Part shown: positions 52,818-60,407 of the stretch, piece after piece
How the letters are laid out: each line of letters opens with the position of its first letter
Position numbering within the stretch: position 1 is the stretch's first letter
DNA from: Marininema mesophilum
GTDB lineage: Bacteria; Bacillota; Bacilli; Thermoactinomycetales; DSM-45169
Reading direction: 5' to 3'
Assembly (NCBI RefSeq): GCF_900106775.1
Contig: NZ_FNNQ01000001.1
Coordinates: 1-64,000, forward strand
DNA length: 64,000 bases
The notes under the pieces: model-generated
The model's database searches: none
Told to the model about the DNA's origin: nothing
What the model saw: the letters and a program-made list of their open reading frames with translations, nothing else
Position numbers and translations under genes: made by a program

Positions 52818-54019
52818 TCAAATCCCTCCTGTAATGTTTGTGGTTTCTGAGCAACGAGAACATTGGTATTGCCAAAGGCCTCTGTAAATTCATTAAATAC
52901 CTGGACAACAGAAAAGCCCGCTTTTTTCAATTCCTTCGTTAGTTCATCGCTGGATGCTTCCTTGTATGGCAACAATTCCAAAGGAATCATCTTACTTCCC
53001 TCTTTGGTACGGATCTTCCTTTCGATAACCCTTCCTGGTACAACTGGACCCACTGTATCGTAATCTGGCACGGAGAAGAATCCCTCTAACCATTTCTCTC
53101 GGCAATGGGCAAGTAAAAAATAGCCCCCCGGTTTTACGATTTGATAAACTCGCTGTAAGTGCTTTAACCTAAGCTCTTCCTCTGTAATCATATGTAAGCA
53201 TCCCATATTGATCGCAAAATCGAAGGTTTCAGCAGGAATATTGCGCAAATAAAGAACATCACGTTCCAAAAATGTACAGAAGAGTTCCCCCGCTCTCGCC
53301 CTCTCTCTAGCTTTTTCAAGGGCGGAACGCGCCACATCCACACCTGTTACATGGACACCCTGCTGAGCCAGATAGAGGCTGTCTCGTCCTTCTCCACACC
53401 CAAGATCGATCACACGCTTACCCTTTAAGCCATAATGTTGCGCAAACCATACTAAAGCCTCATTTGCTCCCTCCTCTTCCCAAAGGGTTCCTCCTTCTGC
53501 GTACACCTTTTTGTAGCGTTCATCGTAACCGTAGTAGTAATCGGTCAGATCCGTTTCCAGACCATGGATGGGAGCTGCCGGATGAGAATGAAACATAAAT
53601 TCACAGGTATCAGATAAGCTAACTTCAATGACCTGAGCTGGATTACTCTCATCCACTGAATATAGGCGGTAGGTTGTATCTGGAGGGATAACCAATGTCT
53701 CCCCAATACCAATCCGCTCACGTTTGATTGTCGTATAAGCCCCATCAACAAAAGAGAATTCCTCATATTGCAGTCGACTGTGTACGATCCCAATCAACTT
53801 CTTTGCTTCGGGAAATCTTCGAGGGATCGAATTTTCCTTCCCTTCTACTTCCCTACATTCACAACGACGATCAGCATTTTTAAATAAGATATTAGGGCCT
53901 TTTTCCTTGAAATCAGTAAATTCATACAAATAAAAAGTATTACTACACATAAATTGCTCAATTTCATCCCGAGTAATCGCATCATCCTGTACGAGGTTCA
54001 TTAATCGAAGAAAGCTCAT
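52814..54019 (-). CDS. Cupin-SAM methyltransferase fusion (TehB-like domain layout)
   Basis: 401 residues. The first 160 residues form a cupin-like beta fold (KRERIGIGETLVIPPDTTYR, QVIEVSLSDTCEFMF). Residues about 190-330 are a class I methyltransferase: motif I is VIDLGCGEGRDSLYLAQQG, then VTGVDVARSALEKARERA and FDFAINMGCLHMI. A cupin plus methyltransferase layout is known from TehB (tellurite/selenium methylation) but also from natural product enzymes. ATGA overlap with the upstream CDO-like gene and TTGA with the exporter gene. The substrate, probably a sulfur compound, is inferred from the neighbours. Confidence 0.8.
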   Translation of the reverse strand: MSFLRLMNLVQDDAITRDEIEQFMCSNTFYLYEFTDFKEKGPNILFKNADRRCECREVEGKENSIPRRFPEAKKLIGIVHSRLQYEEFSFVDGAYTTIKRERIGIGETLVIPPDTTYRLYSVDESNPAQVIEVSLSDTCEFMFHSHPAAPIHGLETDLTDYYYGYDERYKKVYAEGGTLWEEEGANEALVWFAQHYGLKGKRVIDLGCGEGRDSLYLAQQGVHVTGVDVARSALEKARERARAGELFCTFLERDVLYLRNIPAETFDFAINMGCLHMITEEELRLKHLQRVYQIVKPGGYFLLAHCREKWLEGFFSVPDYDTVGPVVPGRVIERKIRTKEGSKMIPLELLPYKEASSDELTKELKKAGFSVVQVFNEFTEAFGNTNVLVAQKPQTLQEGFD

Positions 54020-54588
54020 CCCATCACTGCCTCCCCATCCAACTTCATCTCCGCAAGCCGTTGACGTTGTTCCTCAGGCCACCAAGCACCACAATCCTCA
54101 CTAACAACACAAGCCATACATCGTTCTAAATCATACACCTTCATTCCAGAAATCGGTGGTGAGTAGACATGAAGCGTAACCAATGAAGATTCACTCTGGT
54201 TCTCCATATCATGGACCATGGTTCTCGGTGCAAAAAAGCTAGCCCCTTCCTCTGTAACACCTGTGTGCTGAGGAACTGGAATTTCCCGTTGGAGTGAATA
54301 GATCGTCTGGGTAGATACCCCTTTGACGACATGAACCCAGCCATGGGAGTTACCATGATCATGAGGAGCACATTTAAAATGCTGTGCCCAGTTCATAATT
54401 AACACTTCTACATGTTCGGATTGAAATAGCATCTTTCTTCCATAAGGATGTATACCTGGATCTTCCAAAAAAGTACGGAGATCCTCTTCGGTTACTTGCA
54501 AATGATCCAAAACACCTTTCAATTCCTGGGCCGTCGGAGCATGCAAGGGCGCAAAAGATTGTTGAAGCCTCGAGATAAAACTCAACAA
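54016..54588 (-). CDS. Cysteine dioxygenase-like cupin enzyme
   Basis: 190 residues. The iron site of cysteine dioxygenases is visible: APHDHGNSHGWVHVVKG (two His in HDH plus the G-G context) and the third His in APRTMVHDMENQSES; LVTLHVYSPP completes the fold. The tail has a Cys cluster (RCMACVVSEDCGAWWPEEQ) unusual for the family. It probably oxidises a thiol to a sulfinate. Start: TTG at 54588 with AAGGAG 6 bases before it; the earlier TTG at 54609 is less good. First gene of an overlapping three-gene operon with a methyltransferase and an exporter. Confidence 0.85.
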   Translation of the reverse strand: MLSFISRLQQSFAPLHAPTAQELKGVLDHLQVTEEDLRTFLEDPGIHPYGRKMLFQSEHVEVLIMNWAQHFKCAPHDHGNSHGWVHVVKGVSTQTIYSLQREIPVPQHTGVTEEGASFFAPRTMVHDMENQSESSLVTLHVYSPPISGMKVYDLERCMACVVSEDCGAWWPEEQRQRLAEMKLDGEAVMG

Positions 54589-55334
54589 GATCCACTCCTT
54601 TGAAAGCAAATTAGTTTCAAAATCAGGATATCCGATTGGATATTGAGTATATATTTCCTTCTTTATCTCCTATACATAGTCAAAATTCGACGTTCAGTAG
54701 TCATCTCCTTTATTAACCCTCAAGTAAATCATATCAAAACGACCTTAAACCACTACATAAAAAAACCTTATAGAACCTCATGAAAATGATTCCTTTAGAT
54801 ATTAACCCGCATCGACTGAATAGGATAATTTATATCTAATTAACCAGCGGACTAACTTCACTAATATCTTATAAAAAATGACCACCCTGCACTCTTACAA
54901 CCAGCTATATCAACGGTTCTCCCACCTCTCCTTCCAAAAATCTCGTAAATCAAATGATTTGGGGAAAAAGTGCCTAAATCGACAGCTAATCTCTCCTCAT
55001 CACCCATATTCATCCATCAGCAAAGCAATACAAGTAAATATCCATTTGAAAAATGAATCATCCTTTGGTAAGTTTGAAATTACCGTTATATTCTAGTTAC
55101 GGTAAATGGAAACTGTTTTCAAAAAAAGAAGAGTTGCAGGATGATCCCCATTTACCTTCTAATAAAAGATACATAGCTCCACAGCCATACCTGATAGTAA
55201 ATCCTTAAGGCACCCTAGGTGCAGCTTAGTAAGGGATCAAGGATAATATATGGTAACGATTAACCATTATGCTGAGGGCGCCGCTGATAAAAAGGGATTA
55301 TTACCCACCACTGGATGTGCTTTTTGGGCAAACA
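54589..55334. other. Intergenic region, AT-rich, with a possible gene relic
   Basis: Upstream of the CDO-like gene lies a TTGACT (minus strand) and GGATATCC repeats that may belong to its promoter. On the minus strand at about 54900-54990, FFPKSFDLRDFWKERWENR resembles the end of a WYL-type regulator, but stops surround it. Nothing else recognised. Confidence 0.35.
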
Positions 55335-55370
55335 GAAAAAAGCCCTCAGCTTAATAAACTGAGAGCTTTT
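55335..55370 (-). terminator. Terminator of the 55388-56023 gene
   Basis: On the minus strand AGCTCTCAG pairs with CTGAGGGCT followed by TTTTTTCTG. Confidence 0.85.
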
Positions 55371-55387
55371 AATTCAAATCGATGCAA

Positions 55388-56023
55388 TTACGGTAGAAAG
55401 GTAAAACGTCCACGACCTGTTTTTTGCACAGCAGGACAGATCTTCATGATGCTTTTCATCAAGATAGTGGGGTTACTACCTAGATTACCTCCACGTTTTT
55501 CCACTTCCTCTTTCAAGTGAGACAAGCGAAGGGAACCGTGGTCACGTAGGATTTGTGCAACTAATTCAGCTGCTTGAATCGTTTTCTTGTGAATTCCTTT
55601 AGTTAATGCTGGGTCTACTAATGGAGTTTGATCTCGTGCTTCTTCATCAGCGTCAGTACCTAGTCTACTTGGCGCACGCAACTCTTCAGGAATTTCCTCA
55701 AAACCATGCTCTGTCAAGTAGTGCAACAAGGCATGATCCAGCCCATTCCGTAGTGCGGAAAGTATAAGGGCTTGTTCGTCGCGAACGACCTTGCGGATCT
55801 TTTCCTCCATTGTTTCTTCCAGTTCTTGTGATTCCCATTCTTGTCCTTGCATTTCCTGTCCGTGCATTTCCATAGAAAATTTCTCCTTTGCCTTATGTAT
55901 TTGCATTTCTATCATCCCAAAAGCAGTTTGGACCGTTTTTTCCGAAGTGTGAAACGTATAGCCCATTGAAGCTTTCATTCCATTGCCTATTCGATTCCAC
56001 ATCAGGGGATCTGTTTCCTTCAT
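55388..56023 (-). CDS. Protein of unknown function with C-terminal winged-helix-like domain
   Basis: 211 residues. The middle is low-complexity and charged (MEMHGQEMQGQEWESQELEE); residues about 75-110 are helical; the last 60 (IQAAELVAQILRDHGSLRLS, then SNPTILMKSIMKICPAVQ, TGRGRFTFL) look like a small helix-turn-helix with a wing, as in HARE-HTH-like domains. No family recognised. The ATG has no strong ribosome site close by. Terminator at 55335. Confidence 0.6.
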   Translation of the reverse strand: MKETDPLMWNRIGNGMKASMGYTFHTSEKTVQTAFGMIEMQIHKAKEKFSMEMHGQEMQGQEWESQELEETMEEKIRKVVRDEQALILSALRNGLDHALLHYLTEHGFEEIPEELRAPSRLGTDADEEARDQTPLVDPALTKGIHKKTIQAAELVAQILRDHGSLRLSHLKEEVEKRGGNLGSNPTILMKSIMKICPAVQKTGRGRFTFLP

Positions 56024-56535
56024 GAAAACGGTGGATAAGCTACGATGGGTGATAAACTTGCCTATAAAAACATGGTAAACGATTTTCCTATTAAAATCAT
56101 TGACAATAAATACACAAACTAAAATCCCCTAGGCAGGAAATTTAGGGAAAATCGTCAACTTTTTTTTCTGACGAGCTGTTTTCCCTGTTATTCCTTATTT
56201 GCTTCCCCATTCCCCATCCATTTTAACACCAAAAAATACCGGGCTGGTTCAATCACTCATGTGCCCCGTAACCACCTCCCGCTCTATCACCTTGTTGGAT
56301 AGACCCATTGCCTATGATTTAACCTTCCCCATTTTAGGAACATCTATATCTCTCCACTTATCCCTTAGACAACCCCTGGAGAATTTTTGAGATCGGATAT
56401 ACTACAACTTAACTCCGATTTTTACCTGATAACAATTATCATTTTTTTGATAATAGAGTATACTACGATCTCTTGTCTGTCAATAAGTCATTCTATGTTG
56501 GATTCTTTTTCCTTCTGCCAATCATGATGTTCCTT
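56024..56535. other. AT-rich intergenic region
   Basis: No supported gene. A CTCCGATTTTTACCTGATAACAATTATC-like stretch around 56413-56450 ends in TGATAA repeats resembling a Fur-like TGATAATNATTATCA element (GATAACAATTATCATTTTTTTGATAATA region) and stands before the IS derivative. Not assigned to a gene. Confidence 0.3.
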
Positions 56536-56926
56536 TTACAGATTGATGCCGACTGAAAGCCCACTTCTTTCAAGGGTGGGATGAAAGTCGGCGTTGCTCT
56601 GCATCCCCTGCTTTTTTGGGGGTGCTAAGCAAGCGCAACACGTTTTGATATAGTGAACGCATGAGCGGTGCTCATCCCGCTGTTCTCACGTACGTCATGG
56701 GTGGGGTTCTAGTAGCTAATAACCAACCTCTCCTACTAGGAAAACCATGAGAGTGAGAGCTGGGTCTAACTTAACGTACTGGTAACAGGTACGCCGCCCA
56801 TGCGGGTACATTTCTAACTGCATGGGACGGGGTGATGGTACACCCCTGAACTTGGGAGTTGCATGAAGCAGAAATGAATTGAGTGCGCTAACTACCCGAG
56901 AATCCTATCGGCGCCCGATCAATACT
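56536..56926 (+). mobile_element. ORF-less IS200/IS605 derivative (left end plus right end, about 390 bp)
   Basis: After TTAC (56536-56539) comes a left end nearly identical to that at 758-840: GCCGACTGAAAGCCCAC and GTGGGATGAAAGTCGGCGTT, enclosing a GCCCAC/GGTGGG hairpin. The right half carries the typical right-end text of TnpB elements (CTTGGGAGTTGCATGAAG, GCGCTAACTACCCGAGAATC) and ends with the ATCGG-CGC-CCGAT hairpin at 56907-56919. No transposase or TnpB frame lies between. It is a MITE-like element that could be mobilised by a Y1 transposase in trans; the right-end part may still produce guide-RNA-like transcripts. Confidence 0.75.
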
Positions 56927-57139
56927 TTAATCCCTCATTGCACTTAAATGACACTCATGTGAGTATAAAAAACCCCTTCTTTTTTGCAACACCCCCTCCA
57001 GATTACTTCCAACTAATCAATAAATCTAAGGGGAACTCGTTACGCGAAAAGAAGGGCAATTGTTATCCGTTTTTCAATGTCATACTTTGTGATACACAAA
57101 CATACGTTATTTTATCTAGCTAGAAAGGGGACAAGCCTA

Positions 57140-57250
57140 ATGAAGATCACTATTATTTATGGCCCCCGTGTGGAAGAAGTAAGACGCAAAGGATCGAATT
57201 ACTTAAAACGCCTACAACGTTGGGCAAAAGAACATCGGTTAATTCAATAA
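57140..57250 (+). CDS. 36-residue basic peptide
   Basis: ATG with AAAGGGG 8 bases upstream encodes MKITIIYGPRVEEVRRKGSN, then YLKRLQRWAKEHRLIQ: a short strand, then a strongly basic amphipathic helix. A terminator follows at once (57261). A complete small gene too short for most callers; function unknown, could bind RNA or membrane. Confidence 0.6.
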   Translation: MKITIIYGPRVEEVRRKGSNYLKRLQRWAKEHRLIQ

Positions 57251-57260
57251 TAATCCAGTA

Positions 57261-57286
57261 GCCCCGTTTAATTAAGGGGTTTTTTT
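57261..57286 (+). terminator. Terminator after the 36-residue gene
   Basis: CCCC pairs with GGGG around an AT palindrome, followed by seven T residues. Confidence 0.8.
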
Positions 57287-58682
57287 ATGCTGTGAAATGG
57301 TGATGGTCCTTTTTGGATGATGAGGATACCGACGCTGTCTTTTTATATTCCAATTTCAAGATATGTTCAAAGATATAAGCAACCTGTTGATCCGTCACTG
57401 TTTTTTGGTTCTTTTTCTCATAGAAGATATCGAGAACTTCCTTACGTTCTTCATCATAGGAATCTCGCCCGTTAACCACATCCTCCAAAGCCTCCATGAA
57501 CGAAGCGAAACTCTCCACTTTTGGACCCGGTGTTACATCATAGTAGTCATGGTACATTTCATTTGATTTTGTGAGGTACTCATCTAGGTCGTAACAATAA
57601 AACAGAACAGGACGGTTGAGCAAGAGGTAATCAGTATAACAGCTGGAAAAATCGGTAACCAGTATATCTGTATATTTGAGCAGCATCTGTGGATCGATAT
57701 TTTCATGACTAATATCCACCACATTTTTGAGACGAGTCGGAACTTGACCTTTACTAAACATATGACGCTTGACTAAAAACTTGTACCCATGAGCTTCACA
57801 AAAAGCATCTAGTTCTTTCAAATCCAAAACCCGGTTGATATCCTTATCCAACTTCCCGAAATTGCGATGGGTTGGCATATATGTGATCACTCGGTTTTCC
57901 TTGATAAAAGAAGGAACCGCCTCATCCTCCTCCGTTTCATGGAAAAACACATCGTTACGTGCTTGACCCAATTGAAGGATGTTTTCTTTCTTAACTAAAT
58001 ACGTTTCAGGGTAATATGAGGAGACGACGTCACTAGTGGAAATCACATAGCTGATAGACGCATTTTGCGTGCGCACGACAAAGGAATGCAACCAACGTTT
58101 GATAGGATTTTTCTCGTGTAAAGCTTTGTAGGTATACGTTTTTTGGTTCGCACCCCATACTTTTTTCAGGCCCACTCCGTGCCAAGTATTGATAGAAGTC
58201 GCCCCACCCAGTAGATATCGATTAAAATCATCATGGATTGAATGGGAATGAATAAACGTTTTTGCTCGTAGTTGAAAATAAATACCTTTCAAGGAGTGAA
58301 CCGAATAGCATTCCATTCCTTCTTGATTCATCTGCTTGACTGCTATTGGATTCTTCAACACCCAAACACAATGAATACGATCATCTTGTTTCGCCTTAAG
58401 GTAAAGATACTTTGTATTCCCACGAAAACCTTGCCCAGCTTCCGCCCCAAAAACTACAAACTTTGGATCACGGGGAATAAGCCGCGCCACATGATAAATG
58501 CAGACACCAATAAAGCGCCGTACAAACACCTTCGTCCCGTTAATAATTCTTTTTATTGTTGACCGAAAAACACCGATCAGGATAACCGATAAAAGTATGG
58601 TTTGTAAAAGTGCCATTTTCTCAACAAAAGTCCAATCCGACAATGCATCTTCTTCCTCTCTTAATAAGGTTGTTAACTGCAA
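57285..58682 (-). CDS. CDP-glycerol/CDP-ribitol polyol-phosphate transferase (TagF/TarL-like)
   Basis: Up to 465 residues. After an N-terminal hydrophobic helix (KMALLQTILLSVILIGVF) comes the Glyphos_transf fold: FVVFGAEAGQGFRGNTKYLY, STNTWHGVGLKKVWG-like INTWHGVGLKK, ISTSDVV, VITYMPTHRNFG and LVTDFSSCYTDYLLLNRPVLF. Members polymerise glycerol- or ribitol-phosphate teichoic acid using CDP-polyol. The start is uncertain: TTG at 58682 lies against a GC-rich hairpin; TTG at 58643 or ATG at 58616 are alternatives. Third gene of a cytidylyltransferase-SDR-transferase operon, so ribitol-phosphate is the likelier unit. Confidence 0.85.
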   Translation of the reverse strand: MQLTTLLREEEDALSDWTFVEKMALLQTILLSVILIGVFRSTIKRIINGTKVFVRRFIGVCIYHVARLIPRDPKFVVFGAEAGQGFRGNTKYLYLKAKQDDRIHCVWVLKNPIAVKQMNQEGMECYSVHSLKGIYFQLRAKTFIHSHSIHDDFNRYLLGGATSINTWHGVGLKKVWGANQKTYTYKALHEKNPIKRWLHSFVVRTQNASISYVISTSDVVSSYYPETYLVKKENILQLGQARNDVFFHETEEDEAVPSFIKENRVITYMPTHRNFGKLDKDINRVLDLKELDAFCEAHGYKFLVKRHMFSKGQVPTRLKNVVDISHENIDPQMLLKYTDILVTDFSSCYTDYLLLNRPVLFYCYDLDEYLTKSNEMYHDYYDVTPGPKVESFASFMEALEDVVNGRDSYDEERKEVLDIFYEKKNQKTVTDQQVAYIFEHILKLEYKKTASVSSSSKKDHHHFTA

Positions 58683-58705
58683 ATTCCCCGCCAGTAGCGG
58701 GGAAT
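58683..58705. promoter_or_regulatory. GC-rich hairpin before the teichoic acid transferase gene
   Basis: ATTCCCCGC pairs with GCGGGGAAT around 5 bases, followed on the minus strand by TTTG. It covers the GGGGA that would be the ribosome site of the first TTG start, so it may be an attenuator or hide the start. Confidence 0.55.
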
Positions 58706-58730
58706 GATCCAGCTGTATATCGAACTGCCG

Positions 58731-59495
58731 TTAAGCCGTAACGGACTGATCTTGTAGTTGCTCAGCAGCAACTAGTTTCACTTGTTTCTCGTAATAGTTT
58801 GGCTGTTGACGGATAATCATATTTTGACCATCAAGACATAGCCCATGATCGGCTAGTAAGCTATGTACCACATCCGCCACATCTTCCGGTTGCATGATCT
58901 TCGATTGATCCTCATCGGGGGCCAATGTCCGGCGGAGATCCGTCGCGCAACGACCTGGAGAGACACAGTAAACTTTAATTCCGTACTCCGCCAATTCATC
59001 GGATAACGTATTGGACATACTGATCAAAGCGGCCTTTGAAGAAGCGTAAGCAATCCACCCTGGACGAGAGCTCATCCCTGCAGTTGAAGCAACGTTCAAA
59101 ATTTTCCCACCCGTTTTTTTCATCCATTTTACAACTTCCCGGGTAATCACGAACACCGATTGAACATTGACTTGATACGTGGTTTCCCAATTCTCTAAGG
59201 TGGTCTCTAAGAGAGATTTTGGTTCAGCATAGCCTGCTACATTGAGCAAAAAGTGGATGCCACCGTAACGGTTTCCTGTTTCTTTGACGATTTCCTCGAT
59301 TCGTTCTCCCTGGGTAAGATCGACTGGGTAGATCTCAACATTTTTCTCTGAGTTCATCAACCTTTTTGTCTCTTTTAATTCATTTTCATCCCGTGCCAGC
59401 AACACGAGATTCTGGATATCATCCCTTTCACTAAGCCGGATAGCGATAGCTCGTCCAATTCCACGGCTCGCACCACTAATCATACATGTTTTCAT
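58731..59495 (-). CDS. Short-chain dehydrogenase/reductase, probable ribulose-5-phosphate reductase (CDP-ribitol pathway)
   Basis: 254 residues. NAD(P)-binding TGxxxGIG appears as ISGASRGIGRAIAI; NVAG, the catalytic Ser in ILNVASTAGM and YASSK (Tyr-x-x-x-Lys) are present. In the operon it lies between an IspD-like cytidylyltransferase and a TagF/TarL-like transferase. In Haemophilus Acs1/Bcs1, such an SDR is fused to the cytidylyltransferase and makes ribitol-5-phosphate from ribulose-5-phosphate, replacing the MDR enzyme TarJ. Function is inferred from this context. ATG follows GGGGGAG; 2 bases from the upstream stop. Confidence 0.8.
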   Translation of the reverse strand: MKTCMISGASRGIGRAIAIRLSERDDIQNLVLLARDENELKETKRLMNSEKNVEIYPVDLTQGERIEEIVKETGNRYGGIHFLLNVAGYAEPKSLLETTLENWETTYQVNVQSVFVITREVVKWMKKTGGKILNVASTAGMSSRPGWIAYASSKAALISMSNTLSDELAEYGIKVYCVSPGRCATDLRRTLAPDEDQSKIMQPEDVADVVHSLLADHGLCLDGQNMIIRQQPNYYEKQVKLVAAEQLQDQSVTA

Positions 59496-59497
59496 CT

Positions 59498-60184
59498 CTA
59501 TACTCCCCCTAAGATATAATCCTTGTATATGATTTCTCCGATTTGCTGATCGATCGGCTTCGTAATCTTAATGTTGTACTCGGTTCCTTCCAATACTGCA
59601 ATATTTTCTTTGTGGTAATGGAAAAAGAGACTCGCGTCTTCTGTAAAGCCACGTTGTTCTTTAGCCGCCTTTTGATGCGCTTCGCTTAGCTTTGCAGTAT
59701 CAAATTTTTGTGGTAATTGAATATTAATCAGTCGATTACGATCCAGCGTTTTCTCAATCCATGCTTCCCCTTCCAACACCGTAAAAGGGATATCTGTCCC
59801 ATATGTAGCATTGATGGCTTCACTCTGGATCAATCTCTCAAACTCTTCCTTACGGACAAGCGGACGTACAGCTTCATGTATGAGTACACTTGGATGGCTA
59901 ACATTAGCCAACCCTTTCATCACCGACTGCTGACGTGTAGCTCCACCTTCGATGACTTGAATCCGCTTAGAAAACTGATGGGTACGAATGAGTTCCTCTG
60001 TCCGTTCAATGTGCGCCTGCGGCGAAGGAATAATAATTTCATCAACTGCGTTCATTTGATCGATCTTTTCTAAGACATGAACGATCATGGGCTTACCGCC
60101 GATTGGTAGAAACTGCTTTGGAACCGTCGCTTTCATACGCGTTCCAATACCACCAGACAACAAAATCATACTTAAGCGCTTCAT
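59498..60184 (-). CDS. tarI: IspD-like cytidylyltransferase, probable D-ribitol-5-phosphate cytidylyltransferase (TarI-type)
   Basis: 228 residues. The nucleotide-binding loop MILLSGGIGTRMKATVPKQF, VIEGGATRQQSVMKGL and LIHEAVRPLV are the signatures of the IspD/TarI family. The neighbours (SDR, CDP-polyol transferase) favour TarI over IspD: CTP + ribitol-5-phosphate to CDP-ribitol. ATG follows TAGGAG. First gene of the three-gene teichoic acid operon; no promoter read with confidence upstream. Confidence 0.85.
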   Translation of the reverse strand: MKRLSMILLSGGIGTRMKATVPKQFLPIGGKPMIVHVLEKIDQMNAVDEIIIPSPQAHIERTEELIRTHQFSKRIQVIEGGATRQQSVMKGLANVSHPSVLIHEAVRPLVRKEEFERLIQSEAINATYGTDIPFTVLEGEAWIEKTLDRNRLINIQLPQKFDTAKLSEAHQKAAKEQRGFTEDASLFFHYHKENIAVLEGTEYNIKITKPIDQQIGEIIYKDYILGGV

Positions 60185-60351
60185 AGTTCTCCTACCTATT
60201 CTTTTATTTTTTCCTAGGGGCTAGCTCTCTGCTACAACTCATGAAATACCCCCCCATGTAGTTATTCGCAGAAAGGGTTAATTTTGTTGTCGTTTTTTGT
60301 TGTTTTAAAATTATTTCCAATAAAAATTTGCTATGCACAGTTAACTTTATA

Positions 60352-60396
60352 CCATAAACAAATCCGCCGCAACTGGAGCGGCGGATTTGTTTATGG
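60352..60396. terminator. Perfect 19-bp hairpin between phoD and tarI operon
   Basis: CCATAAACAAATCCGCCGC (60352-60370) pairs with its exact complement at 60378-60396 around AACTGGA. TAATTTTTC follows on the plus strand; on the minus strand it lies just after the phoD stop. Confidence 0.85.
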
Positions 60397-60407
60397 TAAT
60401 TTTTCTT

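Noticed and set aside
54878..55096. 72-codon plus-strand frame
   Set aside because: No ribosome site and biased composition; the opposite strand shows a faint WYL-like relic instead.
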